A stretch of 64,000 nt of DNA from Tropicimonas sp. IMCC34011 (lineage in GTDB: Bacteria; Pseudomonadota; Alphaproteobacteria; Rhodobacterales; Rhodobacteraceae): NCBI RefSeq assembly GCF_003390865.1, contig NZ_QMEJ01000005.1, positions 1-64,000 on the forward strand. The letters are read 5' to 3'. Below, piece after piece: positions 56,079 to 64,000 of this stretch; position 1 is the first letter of the stretch, and every line of letters begins with the position of its first letter. The notes under the pieces were generated by a model that saw only the letters and a list, made by a program, of their open reading frames with translations, did no database searches and was not told where the DNA came from. The position numbers and the translations under genes were made by a program.

Positions 56079-58103
56079 CTACTTCAGGTGCCGCTCGAAG
56101 AAGGCGATCATCCTGGTGTAGGCGAAGCGCGTCTGGGGCAGGCCCTCGTTGTCCCAGCCATGACCGGCGCCGGGCAGGGTGACGAGCTCGACGTCCTTGT
56201 TTCCGGCGATGAGTTTTTCCATGAGGGCGATCGTGTCCGAGTAGAGCACGACCTCGTCTTTCGTTCCGTGGACGATCATCAGCGGATCTTCGAGCGTATC
56301 CACCTGCCAGTAGGCAGACTGGGCCTCAAAACGGGCGGGAAAGTCCGGGCCGTGATGCGGCCCCATGATCCATTCCTGTTCGGGATAGGCGTGGAAGACG
56401 TTGGTGGCCGGAGCGCCCGCGATGCCGCAGGCATAGGTGCCCGGCTTCTTCGCCAGCGACATGATGGCCATCAGCCCGCCGTAGCTCGAGCCCCAGATGC
56501 CGACGCGTGTTTCGTCCACGAGGCCGCGGTCCACCAGTGAGGCGACGCAATCGGCGATGTCGTCGATATCCTGCGCGCCGTAGCTGTGGAGCATCGGGGC
56601 ATTCCAGTCCCGGCCGCGACCAAAGCTGCCCCGGATCTCGGGCTGGACCACGATGAAGCCCCGCGCCGCCAGCACCTGGTCGAGACCCCATGAGGGATGC
56701 GCCGCGCGGCCGCCCCACTGGTTGAGCAGCGCGTCGGAGTAGTTGGAGCCGACGACGAGGGGGTAGCGGCGGGCGGGATCGTGGTCCGCGGGCAGGGTGA
56801 TGCGCGCCATCAGCTCCGCCCCGTCGATCCGGCTGGTATACGGCAGGTACGTAACGGAGGCCCATGGCAGGCCGTCGAAACTGTCCTGCGGGGAATGCGT
56901 GAGCCGAACCGCCTCGCCCCCCGGCAGCGGCTGCAGGAAGAGCTCGTGCGGGGCCGCGTCGTTGGAGTAGAGGTCTGCCGCCTTGCTGAAATCGGGGGCG
57001 TAGGTCGGAACGTGCAGGCCGGGGGCGGTGGTCACAGGCGTGAGCGCGCCTCCCGCGAGCCGCATGATCTGCCGCTCCGCGGGATGCGCGGCGTTGCTCG
57101 TCAGGTAGATCGCACCATCCGGGGCAACGGCGAAATCCGCGACTTCCCATTCCCCGGAGGTCAGTGGCTCCAGCTCCGCGCCGGGGGCCGGCAGGCGGTG
57201 CAGGTGATTGAAGCCGCTCGGGGCGTCGGTGGTCAGCAGAAGCGTGCCGTCGGGGGCATAGGCGCAGCGCCAGTCTGGCCGGATCTTGACCGGGTCGTGC
57301 GCGGCATAAGCCTCGGTCCGCGTGCCGCCCGCGATATCGAAGGTGTAGATGGTGTGATGCTTGATCGACAGATCGCTGGAGGACACCATGAGCGTCGCCC
57401 CGTCGGGGGAGATGGCGTAGTCCCAGATCGCATCTTCGTTGTCGGCCCTGTCGAACCAGGCGGGAGCGCCACCCGCCACGGGGATCACGGCAAGGCGGCG
57501 CTCGGTCAGCGCGTCCCCGGGGAAGGCGCGGGTGTGATGATCCACGCGGGCCTCGCCGCCGGCATCGTAGGCGATCTCGATCCGGCGCACCTTTCGGTCA
57601 TCAGCCTGCACAGCGGCGATCGTCCGGCTGTCGGGCGCGAAGGCGAAGCTCTCGACGTAGAGAAGCGGTTCGGCCTCGTGAAGGAGGGTCGGCGCCGCAT
57701 CCGGCGCACCGAGCGCATAGAGGGCTCCGTCCGACACGAAGGCCAGCGTCCTGCCGTCCGGGCTGCGCGAGAGGCTCGAGATGTTTGCAAGGTCCGCGGC
57801 GACGGGGCGGAGCGCGCCGCCCTCGACCCGGTAGAGCTTGCCGGCCAGAATCACGAGAGCGGTGCCGTCAGCCGCAAGCAGGGCCTCGGAGAGTCCGGCC
57901 GGCGTATCTTTGTGCTCTTCCGCGATATCGGTCAGGCGCGTCAGCTTGCCGTCGGACCAGGACCAGAGATCACGCGCGCGGGCCCCCTTGTCGCTCCACA
58001 GGAAGGTCAGCGTCCGGCTGTCCTGCGACCAGCTCGCTCCGATGGGCTTGGTGCCGATCACGCTCGGCTCGGAGTAGAAGGCGTCGATGGTCATGGAAGT
58101 CAT
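56079..58103 (-). CDS. S9-family prolyl oligopeptidase-like peptidase
   Basis: A 674-aa serine peptidase. The first 400 residues form a beta-propeller (repeated SPDGRTLAFVSDG-like blades); the C-terminal alpha/beta-hydrolase domain carries the triad Ser540 (GSSYGG), Asp616 (GTKDEV) and His648 (GAGHGW). No signal peptide is seen, so it should act in the cytoplasm on short peptides. The ATG at 58103 has AGGA upstream. It lies next to an amidohydrolase and a peptide transporter, pointing to a peptide-utilisation locus. Confidence 0.9.
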   Translation of the reverse strand: MTSMTIDAFYSEPSVIGTKPIGASWSQDSRTLTFLWSDKGARARDLWSWSDGKLTRLTDIAEEHKDTPAGLSEALLAADGTALVILAGKLYRVEGGALRPVAADLANISSLSRSPDGRTLAFVSDGALYALGAPDAAPTLLHEAEPLLYVESFAFAPDSRTIAAVQADDRKVRRIEIAYDAGGEARVDHHTRAFPGDALTERRLAVIPVAGGAPAWFDRADNEDAIWDYAISPDGATLMVSSSDLSIKHHTIYTFDIAGGTRTEAYAAHDPVKIRPDWRCAYAPDGTLLLTTDAPSGFNHLHRLPAPGAELEPLTSGEWEVADFAVAPDGAIYLTSNAAHPAERQIMRLAGGALTPVTTAPGLHVPTYAPDFSKAADLYSNDAAPHELFLQPLPGGEAVRLTHSPQDSFDGLPWASVTYLPYTSRIDGAELMARITLPADHDPARRYPLVVGSNYSDALLNQWGGRAAHPSWGLDQVLAARGFIVVQPEIRGSFGRGRDWNAPMLHSYGAQDIDDIADCVASLVDRGLVDETRVGIWGSSYGGLMAIMSLAKKPGTYACGIAGAPATNVFHAYPEQEWIMGPHHGPDFPARFEAQSAYWQVDTLEDPLMIVHGTKDEVVLYSDTIALMEKLIAGNKDVELVTLPGAGHGWDNEGLPQTRFAYTRMIAFFERHLK

Positions 58104-58197
58104 GGGTCGTCCTGCTTGTTCGAGCGCACGCGTTACGCGCGACTAACCTTGCGATGCTGGCCTTGGGCCCGCCGCTCCCCCGACGGGGGGAAGCGTC

Positions 58198-59442
58198 TCA
58201 CGCGGCGGCGAGGTCCGTTTTGTAGATCGCGCCGTCCTTCATGATCATCCGCAGGTTCTTCTCGGGCTCGGCGATGATCGCCATGTCCTCCAGCGGGTTG
58301 CCGTCGACCACCAGGATGTCGGCGATGGCTCCGGGCGCGATGACGCCGAGTTCGCCCTCTTTCTGCACGATCTCGGCGTTCACCGAAGTTGCGGATCTGA
58401 GCACGTCCACCGGGCGCTGGACGCGGGCGCGGATGGTGAATTCCTGAAGTTGCGCGAACTCCATTTCCCCCATCAGGTCCGTCCCGAAGCCGAGGCGGAC
58501 GCCGGCATCGCTCGCCAGCCCCAGCATCTTCAGCCCGGACTCGTTCACGTAGTTCAGCTTCTCCATCACGTAGGGCGAGAGGCCGAGCTCCTGCCCATGC
58601 TCGGCCGTGACTTCGTAGGCGACGAGCGTCGGAACGATGAAGGCATTCGCGTCCGCCACCATCTTCGCCGTCTCGGCGTCGATCAGGTTGGCGTGTTCGA
58701 TGGTCCGCACGCCGGCGCGGATCGAGTGTGCGATCGCCTTGCTCTCGTAGGCGTGGGCGCAGACGTACTTGCCGCGCACCTCCGCCTCCTCGACGACCGC
58801 GCGGATTTCACCTTCGGAGTACTGAATCTGGTCGATGGCATCGGTGGGGGAGCCGACACCGCCGGACGCCAGGACCTTGATGTGGTCGGCGCCCTTGCGC
58901 AATTCGTTGCGAACATGGCTGCGCAGCGCCTGTTCGCCCTCCACGATATGGCAATCGAAATTGAAGGCCGAGGCGTTGACGTCGATGTCGAGGCGGTCGT
59001 CGGTGAGGCTGCGGTGGTCCCCGTGGCCGCCGATCTGGGACAGGCCAGGGCCGCCGACGAAGAGACGCGGCCCCGGAATGAAGCCCTTCGCGACGCCGTT
59101 CCGGATGCCCACATCGCCTCCGGCCACGTCCCGCACGGAGGTAAACCCGCGATCCAGCATCTTGCGAATCCGGGGCACGGCGCGGGCGGTCATCTCGGTC
59201 ACCGCGATGTCGCGGTTGCGCTCGGCGACGAGGTTGATCGCGAAGACATGGGCGTGGCAATCGATCAGGCCCGGCATCAGCGTGCGGCCCTTGAGATCAT
59301 AGGTCACGCCGTCGCTCGAGGTCAGACGCTCCGTCGTCACCTCCTTGATACGCCCATCCTCGACGAGGACGGAGACCCCTTCACGAAGCTCGTCCGATAC
59401 ACCGTCGAAAAGGGTAGCGTTGATAAAGAGCGTGGTGGTCAT
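58198..59442 (-). CDS. Amidohydrolase-family metalloenzyme (prolidase-like)
   Basis: A 414-aa TIM-barrel amidohydrolase. The metal motif HAH is at 63-65 (LIDCHAHVF); further ligands are probably the Lys-region KVLASGG, His in CAHAYES, His in IEHANLID and Asp in GFGTDL. This pattern is close to the imidazolonepropionase-like and Xaa-Arg/Xaa-Pro dipeptidase branch. AGGCAGGAC precedes the ATG. It follows the direction of the S9 peptidase gene and may hydrolyse dipeptides released by it. The exact substrate is uncertain. Confidence 0.87.
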   Translation of the reverse strand: MTTTLFINATLFDGVSDELREGVSVLVEDGRIKEVTTERLTSSDGVTYDLKGRTLMPGLIDCHAHVFAINLVAERNRDIAVTEMTARAVPRIRKMLDRGFTSVRDVAGGDVGIRNGVAKGFIPGPRLFVGGPGLSQIGGHGDHRSLTDDRLDIDVNASAFNFDCHIVEGEQALRSHVRNELRKGADHIKVLASGGVGSPTDAIDQIQYSEGEIRAVVEEAEVRGKYVCAHAYESKAIAHSIRAGVRTIEHANLIDAETAKMVADANAFIVPTLVAYEVTAEHGQELGLSPYVMEKLNYVNESGLKMLGLASDAGVRLGFGTDLMGEMEFAQLQEFTIRARVQRPVDVLRSATSVNAEIVQKEGELGVIAPGAIADILVVDGNPLEDMAIIAEPEKNLRMIMKDGAIYKTDLAAA

Positions 59443-59868
59443 GTCCTGCCTTTCGGATTGGCGTCTGAGGCGCAGGCGGGGCCTACGTGCCCGAGGCTTA
59501 GTCGATAGGCAGATGCCCTGTAAAGTTCCTTGATCAAACTATCACAATCAACGGCCGGGGGTTCGCGGTGCAGAGGTGGGGAAATCGATAGGGCCGTAAG
59601 GTACTGTTTCAGATAGTCTTTTCCGGGGTTCCCGTTCAAATGGATTGCAGCCGAACTGCTCTGCCGATCCCGTCACGCGCCATGGTCTCCTCGGGCCTCG
59701 TGGAGAGAGCGGATGATGGCGCTTGACAAAATTTCGGGGACAAACCTAGTTTCGAGGTGTCTTGATCAAATGCGCACATCTTCCGCGGTGGGGAATAATT
59801 CCTTGCCGCAGAAGCCCAGAATAAAGCGTTCAACAGGAAGCGCCGGTAGCGGCGGAAAGGACATCACC
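59443..59868. other. Intergenic region ahead of the peptide transporter
   Basis: About 425 bases between divergent genes. A consensus TTGACA at 59723-59728, followed 17 bases later by CTAGTT, may be a weak promoter for the rightward operon. A frame opens at 59713 but reads non-signal-like sequence until the TTG at 59869, so I treat it as untranslated leader. Confidence 0.45.
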
Positions 59869-61608
59869 TTGAAGAGAAACCTTCTCGCCACAACGATGCT
59901 CGGAGCCCTGGCTCTGCAATTCGCGCTTCCCGCGTCTCAAGCCGCGGCCGATCCCGAGACCGGCGGCACCCTTCGCATCCTCGGCACCGCCGAGGTCGAC
60001 CGCTTCGATACCGTGCCGCCCGCGACCGCCGTGACCGGAAACTTCTTCCGGGCGGTCCAGCGCCAGCTCGTCAGCTTCAAGGCGTCCGACGATCCGGACG
60101 AACAGATCCAGCCTTTCGGGGATCTCGCGACCGACATCCCGACGCCGACGGATGACGGCCTGACCTACACCTTCACGCTGCGGGACGGCGCCAACTGGGA
60201 CGCGCCGGACGGCGCTCGTCAGATCACCTCCGCCGATGTGGCGCGCGGGTTCAAGCGGATGTGCAACCCCTCTCTTCCCTCTCCCTCCATCAGCTTCTTC
60301 GACGGGCTGATCGAGGGCGTGACCGAGTTCTGCGAGGGCTTCGCGGACATCGAGCCGACGCCCGAGGCGATGAAGGAGTACATCGAGGGCAATGACATCG
60401 CCGGGATCGAGACCCCGTCCGATGATACCGTGATCTTCCGCCTCACCGAGGCCGCGAACGACTTCATCTATCTGCTGACGCTGGTCCCCGCGTCCCCGGC
60501 TCCGATCGAGGTCCTGGACTACCAGCCCGACAGCCCGGATTACCGCGAGAACTACATCGCCTCCGGCCCCTACACGGTCGAAAGCTACGTGCCCGACAGC
60601 GTCGTGCATCTCGTGCGCAACCCGGCATGGGAGGCCGAGAGCGATCCGCTTCGCAACGCCTATGTCGACGAGATCGACGTGATCGCGGGTGTGCAGGCCG
60701 ATGCGGCCATGCAGCAGCTCCAGTCCGGCGATGGCGACATGCTCTACGACATTCCGGTCCCGCCCGTGACCGTGCAGATGCTGAACATGCAAGGCGACGA
60801 CAAGATCTCCGCCGTGGCGCAGGGTTCGTCCAAGATGGTCTGGATCAACACCGTTTCGGACAACAACGACGGGGCGCTGCGCAACCTCAAGGTCCGCGAG
60901 GCGCTGGCCTACGCGATCGACCGGGCCGCCGTGGTCCAGCAGTTCGGGGGCGAGGAATTCGCCTCGCCGCTTCACGGCATCATGCCGGCCGGGGTCGTCG
61001 GGCATCACGAGTTCAACCTCTTCCCGACGCCGGACGACAAGGGCGATCCCGAGAAAGCAAAGGCGCTTCTCGCCGAGGCCGGCTACCCGGACGGGCTGAC
61101 GCTGAAGATGCCGTTCCGCAACCTCGGTTCGGATCCCGCGGTGGCGCAGGTCATCCAGGCGGCGTTCCAGGAGGCCGGTTTCACGATCGAACTGATCCCC
61201 ACGCCGGCGTCGGACTTCTACGCCCGCCTGATCACGAATTTCGAGAACGCCCAGAACGGCGTCTGGGACCTCGTTCCCTCCGGCTGGTCCCCCGATTGGC
61301 CGGGTGGCGCGGCGCGCTCGATCTACACGCCGCAGTACACCTATGACGGCACCCACGGCACGTTCAACTTCTCGGATTACAACAATCCCGAGGCCACCGA
61401 ACTGGCCGAGCAGGCGCTCGTGACCACCGATCTCGAGGAAAGCCGCGAGCTCTGGGAGCAGGTGGACGAGATGGTCACGGCGGACGTGCCGACCATCCCG
61501 CTCGTCTCGCTCCAGACGGTCATGTACCACGGTGAGGACGTCGAGAATTTCCTGCCCTACGCCGCCGGCGGGCAGGGGGACTGGACCAACGTCTGGCTCG
61601 ATCGCTGA
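59869..61608 (+). CDS. Peptide ABC transporter substrate-binding protein
   Basis: A 579-aa family 5 binding protein. I chose TTG at 59869: AAAGGA stands seven bases upstream and the protein then begins with a clean signal peptide (KRNLLATTMLGALALQ, cleavage near SQAAA). Family motifs include GLTYTFTLRDGANW and TSADVARGFKR; the C-terminal lobe has SGWSPDWPGG. It is unlike the island's binding protein in detail and closer to those from Gram-positive-like peptide systems. It probably feeds peptides to the following ATPase and permease proteins. Confidence 0.9.
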   Translation: MKRNLLATTMLGALALQFALPASQAAADPETGGTLRILGTAEVDRFDTVPPATAVTGNFFRAVQRQLVSFKASDDPDEQIQPFGDLATDIPTPTDDGLTYTFTLRDGANWDAPDGARQITSADVARGFKRMCNPSLPSPSISFFDGLIEGVTEFCEGFADIEPTPEAMKEYIEGNDIAGIETPSDDTVIFRLTEAANDFIYLLTLVPASPAPIEVLDYQPDSPDYRENYIASGPYTVESYVPDSVVHLVRNPAWEAESDPLRNAYVDEIDVIAGVQADAAMQQLQSGDGDMLYDIPVPPVTVQMLNMQGDDKISAVAQGSSKMVWINTVSDNNDGALRNLKVREALAYAIDRAAVVQQFGGEEFASPLHGIMPAGVVGHHEFNLFPTPDDKGDPEKAKALLAEAGYPDGLTLKMPFRNLGSDPAVAQVIQAAFQEAGFTIELIPTPASDFYARLITNFENAQNGVWDLVPSGWSPDWPGGAARSIYTPQYTYDGTHGTFNFSDYNNPEATELAEQALVTTDLEESRELWEQVDEMVTADVPTIPLVSLQTVMYHGEDVENFLPYAAGGQGDWTNVWLDR

Positions 61609-61633
61609 TCCGCACAGGACCAACCTGAATACT

Positions 61634-61661
61634 GGCCAGCCTCCCTCGCGGGGGGTTGGCC
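61634..61661 (+). promoter_or_regulatory. Intercistronic hairpin after the binding-protein gene
   Basis: Arms 61634-61645 and 61650-61661 pair over 12 bp with two G-U wobbles and a TCGC tetraloop; no T-run follows. Such hairpins commonly protect the message of a binding protein and so allow it to be made in excess over the membrane components encoded downstream. Confidence 0.6.
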
Positions 61662-61685
61662 GCACCATTTCTGCGAAGGCCTTAC

Positions 61686-63524
61686 ATGCCCGTTCTCGAG
61701 GTTCGTAACCTTTCGATCGACATTCCCACCGGCGACGGTGAGCTGCATGCCGTTCGCGATGTCTCCTTCTCCGTCGAGGCCGAGGAGATGTTCGGCATCG
61801 TCGGCGAAAGCGGATCCGGCAAGAGCGTCCTGTCGCAGTCGATCATGGGGCTCCTGCCGAACACCACCCGGCGCGGCAGCATCCTGTTCGAGGGCCGCGA
61901 TCTCGTGACCCTTCCGGAGCGGCAGATGAGGCGGCTCCGCGGCGACCGGATCGCGATGATCTCGCAGGACCCTCTTTCGGCGCTGCACCCCTACTTCTCC
62001 GTCGGCCAGCAGATCTGCGAGGCGATCCTCGCGCACCGCTCCCTCACCCGGGCGGAGGCGCTGAAGGAGGCCGTGGACGTGCTCGGTCTCGTCGGGATCC
62101 GGGACCCCGAAGCGAGGGTCCACGACTACCCACACCAGTTCTCGGGCGGCATGCGGCAGCGCGTGATGATCGCCATGGCCGTCGCCCTGAAACCTGCCCT
62201 CCTGATCGCGGACGAGCCCACGACGGCGCTCGACGTGACCATCCAGGCGCAGATCATCGAGATGATCGACGAGATGCGGAGGGAACTCGGCACCGCCGTG
62301 ATCATGGTCACGCACGATCTCGCCCTTCTCTCCAGCATCGCCGACAACGCCATGGTGATGTATGCGGGCAATCGCATGGAGACGGGGTCGGGCGCCGCCG
62401 TCCTCGGCAACCCCGATCATCCCTATACCCAGGGCCTGCTCGCCTCGTCCCCGGCCCATGACACGGCGACCGGTCGGCTCAGCTCGATCCCCGGCCAGCC
62501 GCCCAGCCTCCTGGACTCCCCGACCGGCTGCGTCTTCGCCCCGCGCTGCGCCGCGGCGATGGACAGGTGCCGGACCGAACGTCCCCCGCTGCGGCACGGG
62601 CGCGGCTCGGACTACCTCTGCTGGGTCGAGGGCGGCCTGTCCGGGACGCAAGAAACGCCCGCAGCGAAACCGGTCCGTCCGGCAGGGCTTGCCGCCGCGC
62701 CCGAGCCCGAGCCGGTGATCGACGTCGCGGACCTGCGGCTCACCTACCACTCGGGCTCCTTCTTCGGCAAAGCCAAGACGACCGAAGTCCTGAAGGGCAT
62801 CGACCTGACGCTGAGGCGCGGCGAAACGCTCGGCATCGTGGGCGAAAGCGGCTGCGGGAAATCCTCCCTCGCGCGGATCATCGCGGGGCTCCATGCTCCG
62901 AGCGGGGGCCGCGTCTCGATCCTCGGTCGCGACATGGCTGAGTTCGGACCGGAGGACTGGCGCAGTCTCCGGCAGAACGTCCAGATGGTGTTCCAGGACC
63001 CCTTCGGCTCGCTCAATCCACGCCGCCGCGTCGGCGCGATCATCGGCGATCCGTTCCGCATCCACGGCGTCTGCGCCGGCGAGGAGCGCAAATCCCGCGT
63101 GCGGGATCTGATGGACCTCGTCGGTCTCAATCCCGAGCACTACAACCGCTTTCCGTCGGAGTTCTCGGGCGGCCAGCGTCAGCGTATCGGCATCGCGCGG
63201 GCGCTCGCGCTGCAACCGAAGATCGTGATTTTCGACGAGCCGGTCTCCGCCCTCGACGTGTCGATCCAGGCCCAGATCCTGAACCTGATCCAGGACCTCC
63301 AGATCGAGCGGGATCTGTCCTACCTCTTCATTTCCCATGACCTCTCGGTCGTCCGCCACGTCAGCGACCGGCTCATGGTGATGAATGCCGGCGAAGTGGT
63401 CGAGGAAGGCACGACCGCCGAGATCTACGAACGCCCCCGCCACCCCTACACCCGGCAACTCCTCGAGGCGGCCATGGTCGGCGCGCGCGCCCCGGACCAT
63501 ATGCAAGAGGAGGTGAGCGCATGA
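61686..63524 (+). CDS. Fused double ATPase of a peptide ABC transporter
   Basis: A 612-aa protein with two complete ATP-binding domains, equivalent to DppD and DppF joined. Domain 1 (about 1-325) has [21 protein letters not shown] and LLIADEPT, and domain 2 (about 350-600) has [21 protein letters not shown] and VIFDEPVS. Each half ends with the oligopeptide-transporter HPYT motif. The ATG at 61686 is preferred over an upstream one at 61656. It energises import of peptides bound by the preceding gene product. It overlaps the permease gene by four bases. Confidence 0.93.
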   Translation: MPVLEVRNLSIDIPTGDGELHAVRDVSFSVEAEEMFGIVGESGSGKSVLSQSIMGLLPNTTRRGSILFEGRDLVTLPERQMRRLRGDRIAMISQDPLSALHPYFSVGQQICEAILAHRSLTRAEALKEAVDVLGLVGIRDPEARVHDYPHQFSGGMRQRVMIAMAVALKPALLIADEPTTALDVTIQAQIIEMIDEMRRELGTAVIMVTHDLALLSSIADNAMVMYAGNRMETGSGAAVLGNPDHPYTQGLLASSPAHDTATGRLSSIPGQPPSLLDSPTGCVFAPRCAAAMDRCRTERPPLRHGRGSDYLCWVEGGLSGTQETPAAKPVRPAGLAAAPEPEPVIDVADLRLTYHSGSFFGKAKTTEVLKGIDLTLRRGETLGIVGESGCGKSSLARIIAGLHAPSGGRVSILGRDMAEFGPEDWRSLRQNVQMVFQDPFGSLNPRRRVGAIIGDPFRIHGVCAGEERKSRVRDLMDLVGLNPEHYNRFPSEFSGGQRQRIGIARALALQPKIVIFDEPVSALDVSIQAQILNLIQDLQIERDLSYLFISHDLSVVRHVSDRLMVMNAGEVVEEGTTAEIYERPRHPYTRQLLEAAMVGARAPDHMQEEVSA

Positions 63525-64000
63525 GCGACGTCGTCCAACGCGGCTCCTTCGAGCTGACCCTGCGCCGGGTCCTGTCCGACAGGGCGGGCATGCTGTCCCT
63601 CGCCTTCATCGTGGTGCTCGCGCTCTTCGCCATCGGGGCGGACGCCATCGCGTATCTCGTCGGCCATTCCCCGGTCGAGCAGTTCAGGGATACGGGGCTG
63701 ACGCCGCAGGGCCTTCCGGTGCCGCCGAGCCCGGAGTTCCTGATGGGCACCGACCAGCTCGGGCGCGACGTTCTCGTCCGCCTCGCATACGGCGCACGCG
63801 TCTCGCTCCTGATCGGCGTCATCGCCTCCCTGCTGGCGGCCTGCATAGGCGTGACGGTTGGCGTTCTCGCGGGCTATTTCGGCGGCTGGGTGGATGTCGT
63901 CCTTGGGCGGCTGATGGACTTCGTGATGTCGATACCGGTCCTTCTGTGCATGCTCTCCCTCGTCTCGGTCTTCGGAACCAGCATTCCGCTCTCGGTCTCC
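63521..64000 (+). CDS. Peptide ABC transporter permease (DppC-like), cut by window end
   Basis: The first 160 residues of a permease. A membrane helix follows the N-terminus (MLSLAFIVVLALFAIGA), then the DppC signature LMGTDQLGRDVLVRLAYGAR and GYFGGWVDVVLGRLMDF. GAGGAGG lies about nine bases before the ATG, which overlaps the ATPase stop (ATGA). The gene runs past 64000; a DppB-like partner is expected beyond. Confidence 0.9.
   Translation, partial: MSDVVQRGSFELTLRRVLSDRAGMLSLAFIVVLALFAIGADAIAYLVGHSPVEQFRDTGLTPQGLPVPPSPEFLMGTDQLGRDVLVRLAYGARVSLLIGVIASLLAACIGVTVGVLAGYFGGWVDVVLGRLMDFVMSIPVLLCMLSLVSVFGTSIPLSVS

Noticed and set aside
59713-59868. An N-terminal extension of the second binding protein from an ATG at 59713
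   Set aside because: It would put 52 residues before a typical signal peptide; the TTG at 59869 with AAAGGA upstream fits better.

Overview
The window is GC-rich DNA typical of a Rhodobacteraceae-type alphaproteobacterium (Roseobacter/Paracoccus relatives). That rests on the gene families present, the initiator tRNA form and the pRiA4b-type fragment; the genus cannot be named from this sequence alone. The layout is dominated by a composite genomic island of about 55.9 kb inserted at the 3' end of a tRNA-fMet gene (10-86). A 55-bp direct repeat of the tRNA end plus its downstream hairpin lies at 75-129 (attL) and again at 55905-55959 (attR). A large serine recombinase is encoded immediately inside attL, and its stop codon lies in the tRNA gene.

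Left part (about 0.1-21 kb): an integrative and mobilizable element with recombinase, a soluble FtsH-like metalloprotease, a zinc-ribbon/GIY-YIG protein, a small RHH regulator with an operator cluster, an oriT candidate, a MobV-like relaxase and a secreted thermonuclease. Next come a dead IS1182-type transposase and a small defence-like cluster holding two nucleotidyltransferase modules: an NTase with a DUF262 protein, facing a CD-NTase-like enzyme with a DUF6602 protein. An epoxide-hydrolase-like enzyme with a divergent Rrf2 regulator and a SnoaL-like protein follow. From 18.5 to 20.3 kb there is a decayed second element of the same plan (att core, N-terminally deleted recombinase, relaxase tail, thermonuclease pseudogene), which implies repeated integration at the same tRNA.

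Middle part (20.5-37.9 kb): a LuxR-type regulator, an orphan terminator in the leader region, and an operon for a 3727-aa BapA/LapA-like adhesin with its type I secretion ATPase, adaptor, a BamE-like protein and a TolC-like lipoprotein. These probably work together in surface attachment and biofilm formation.

Right part of the island (38.2-55.5 kb): a type I restriction-modification operon in the order hsdR-hsdS-GIY-YIG-DUF262/HNH-hsdM, IS and pRiA4b debris, then a peptide-uptake module (M24 peptidase, solute-binding protein and XRE-cupin regulator on one strand; two permeases, two ATPases and a GAF protein on the other).

Beyond attR (56-64 kb) is presumably host chromosome: an S9 peptidase and an amidohydrolase on the minus strand, and a second peptide ABC transporter (binding protein, fused double ATPase, permease cut by the window end) on the plus strand. 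It functionally parallels the transporter inside the island.
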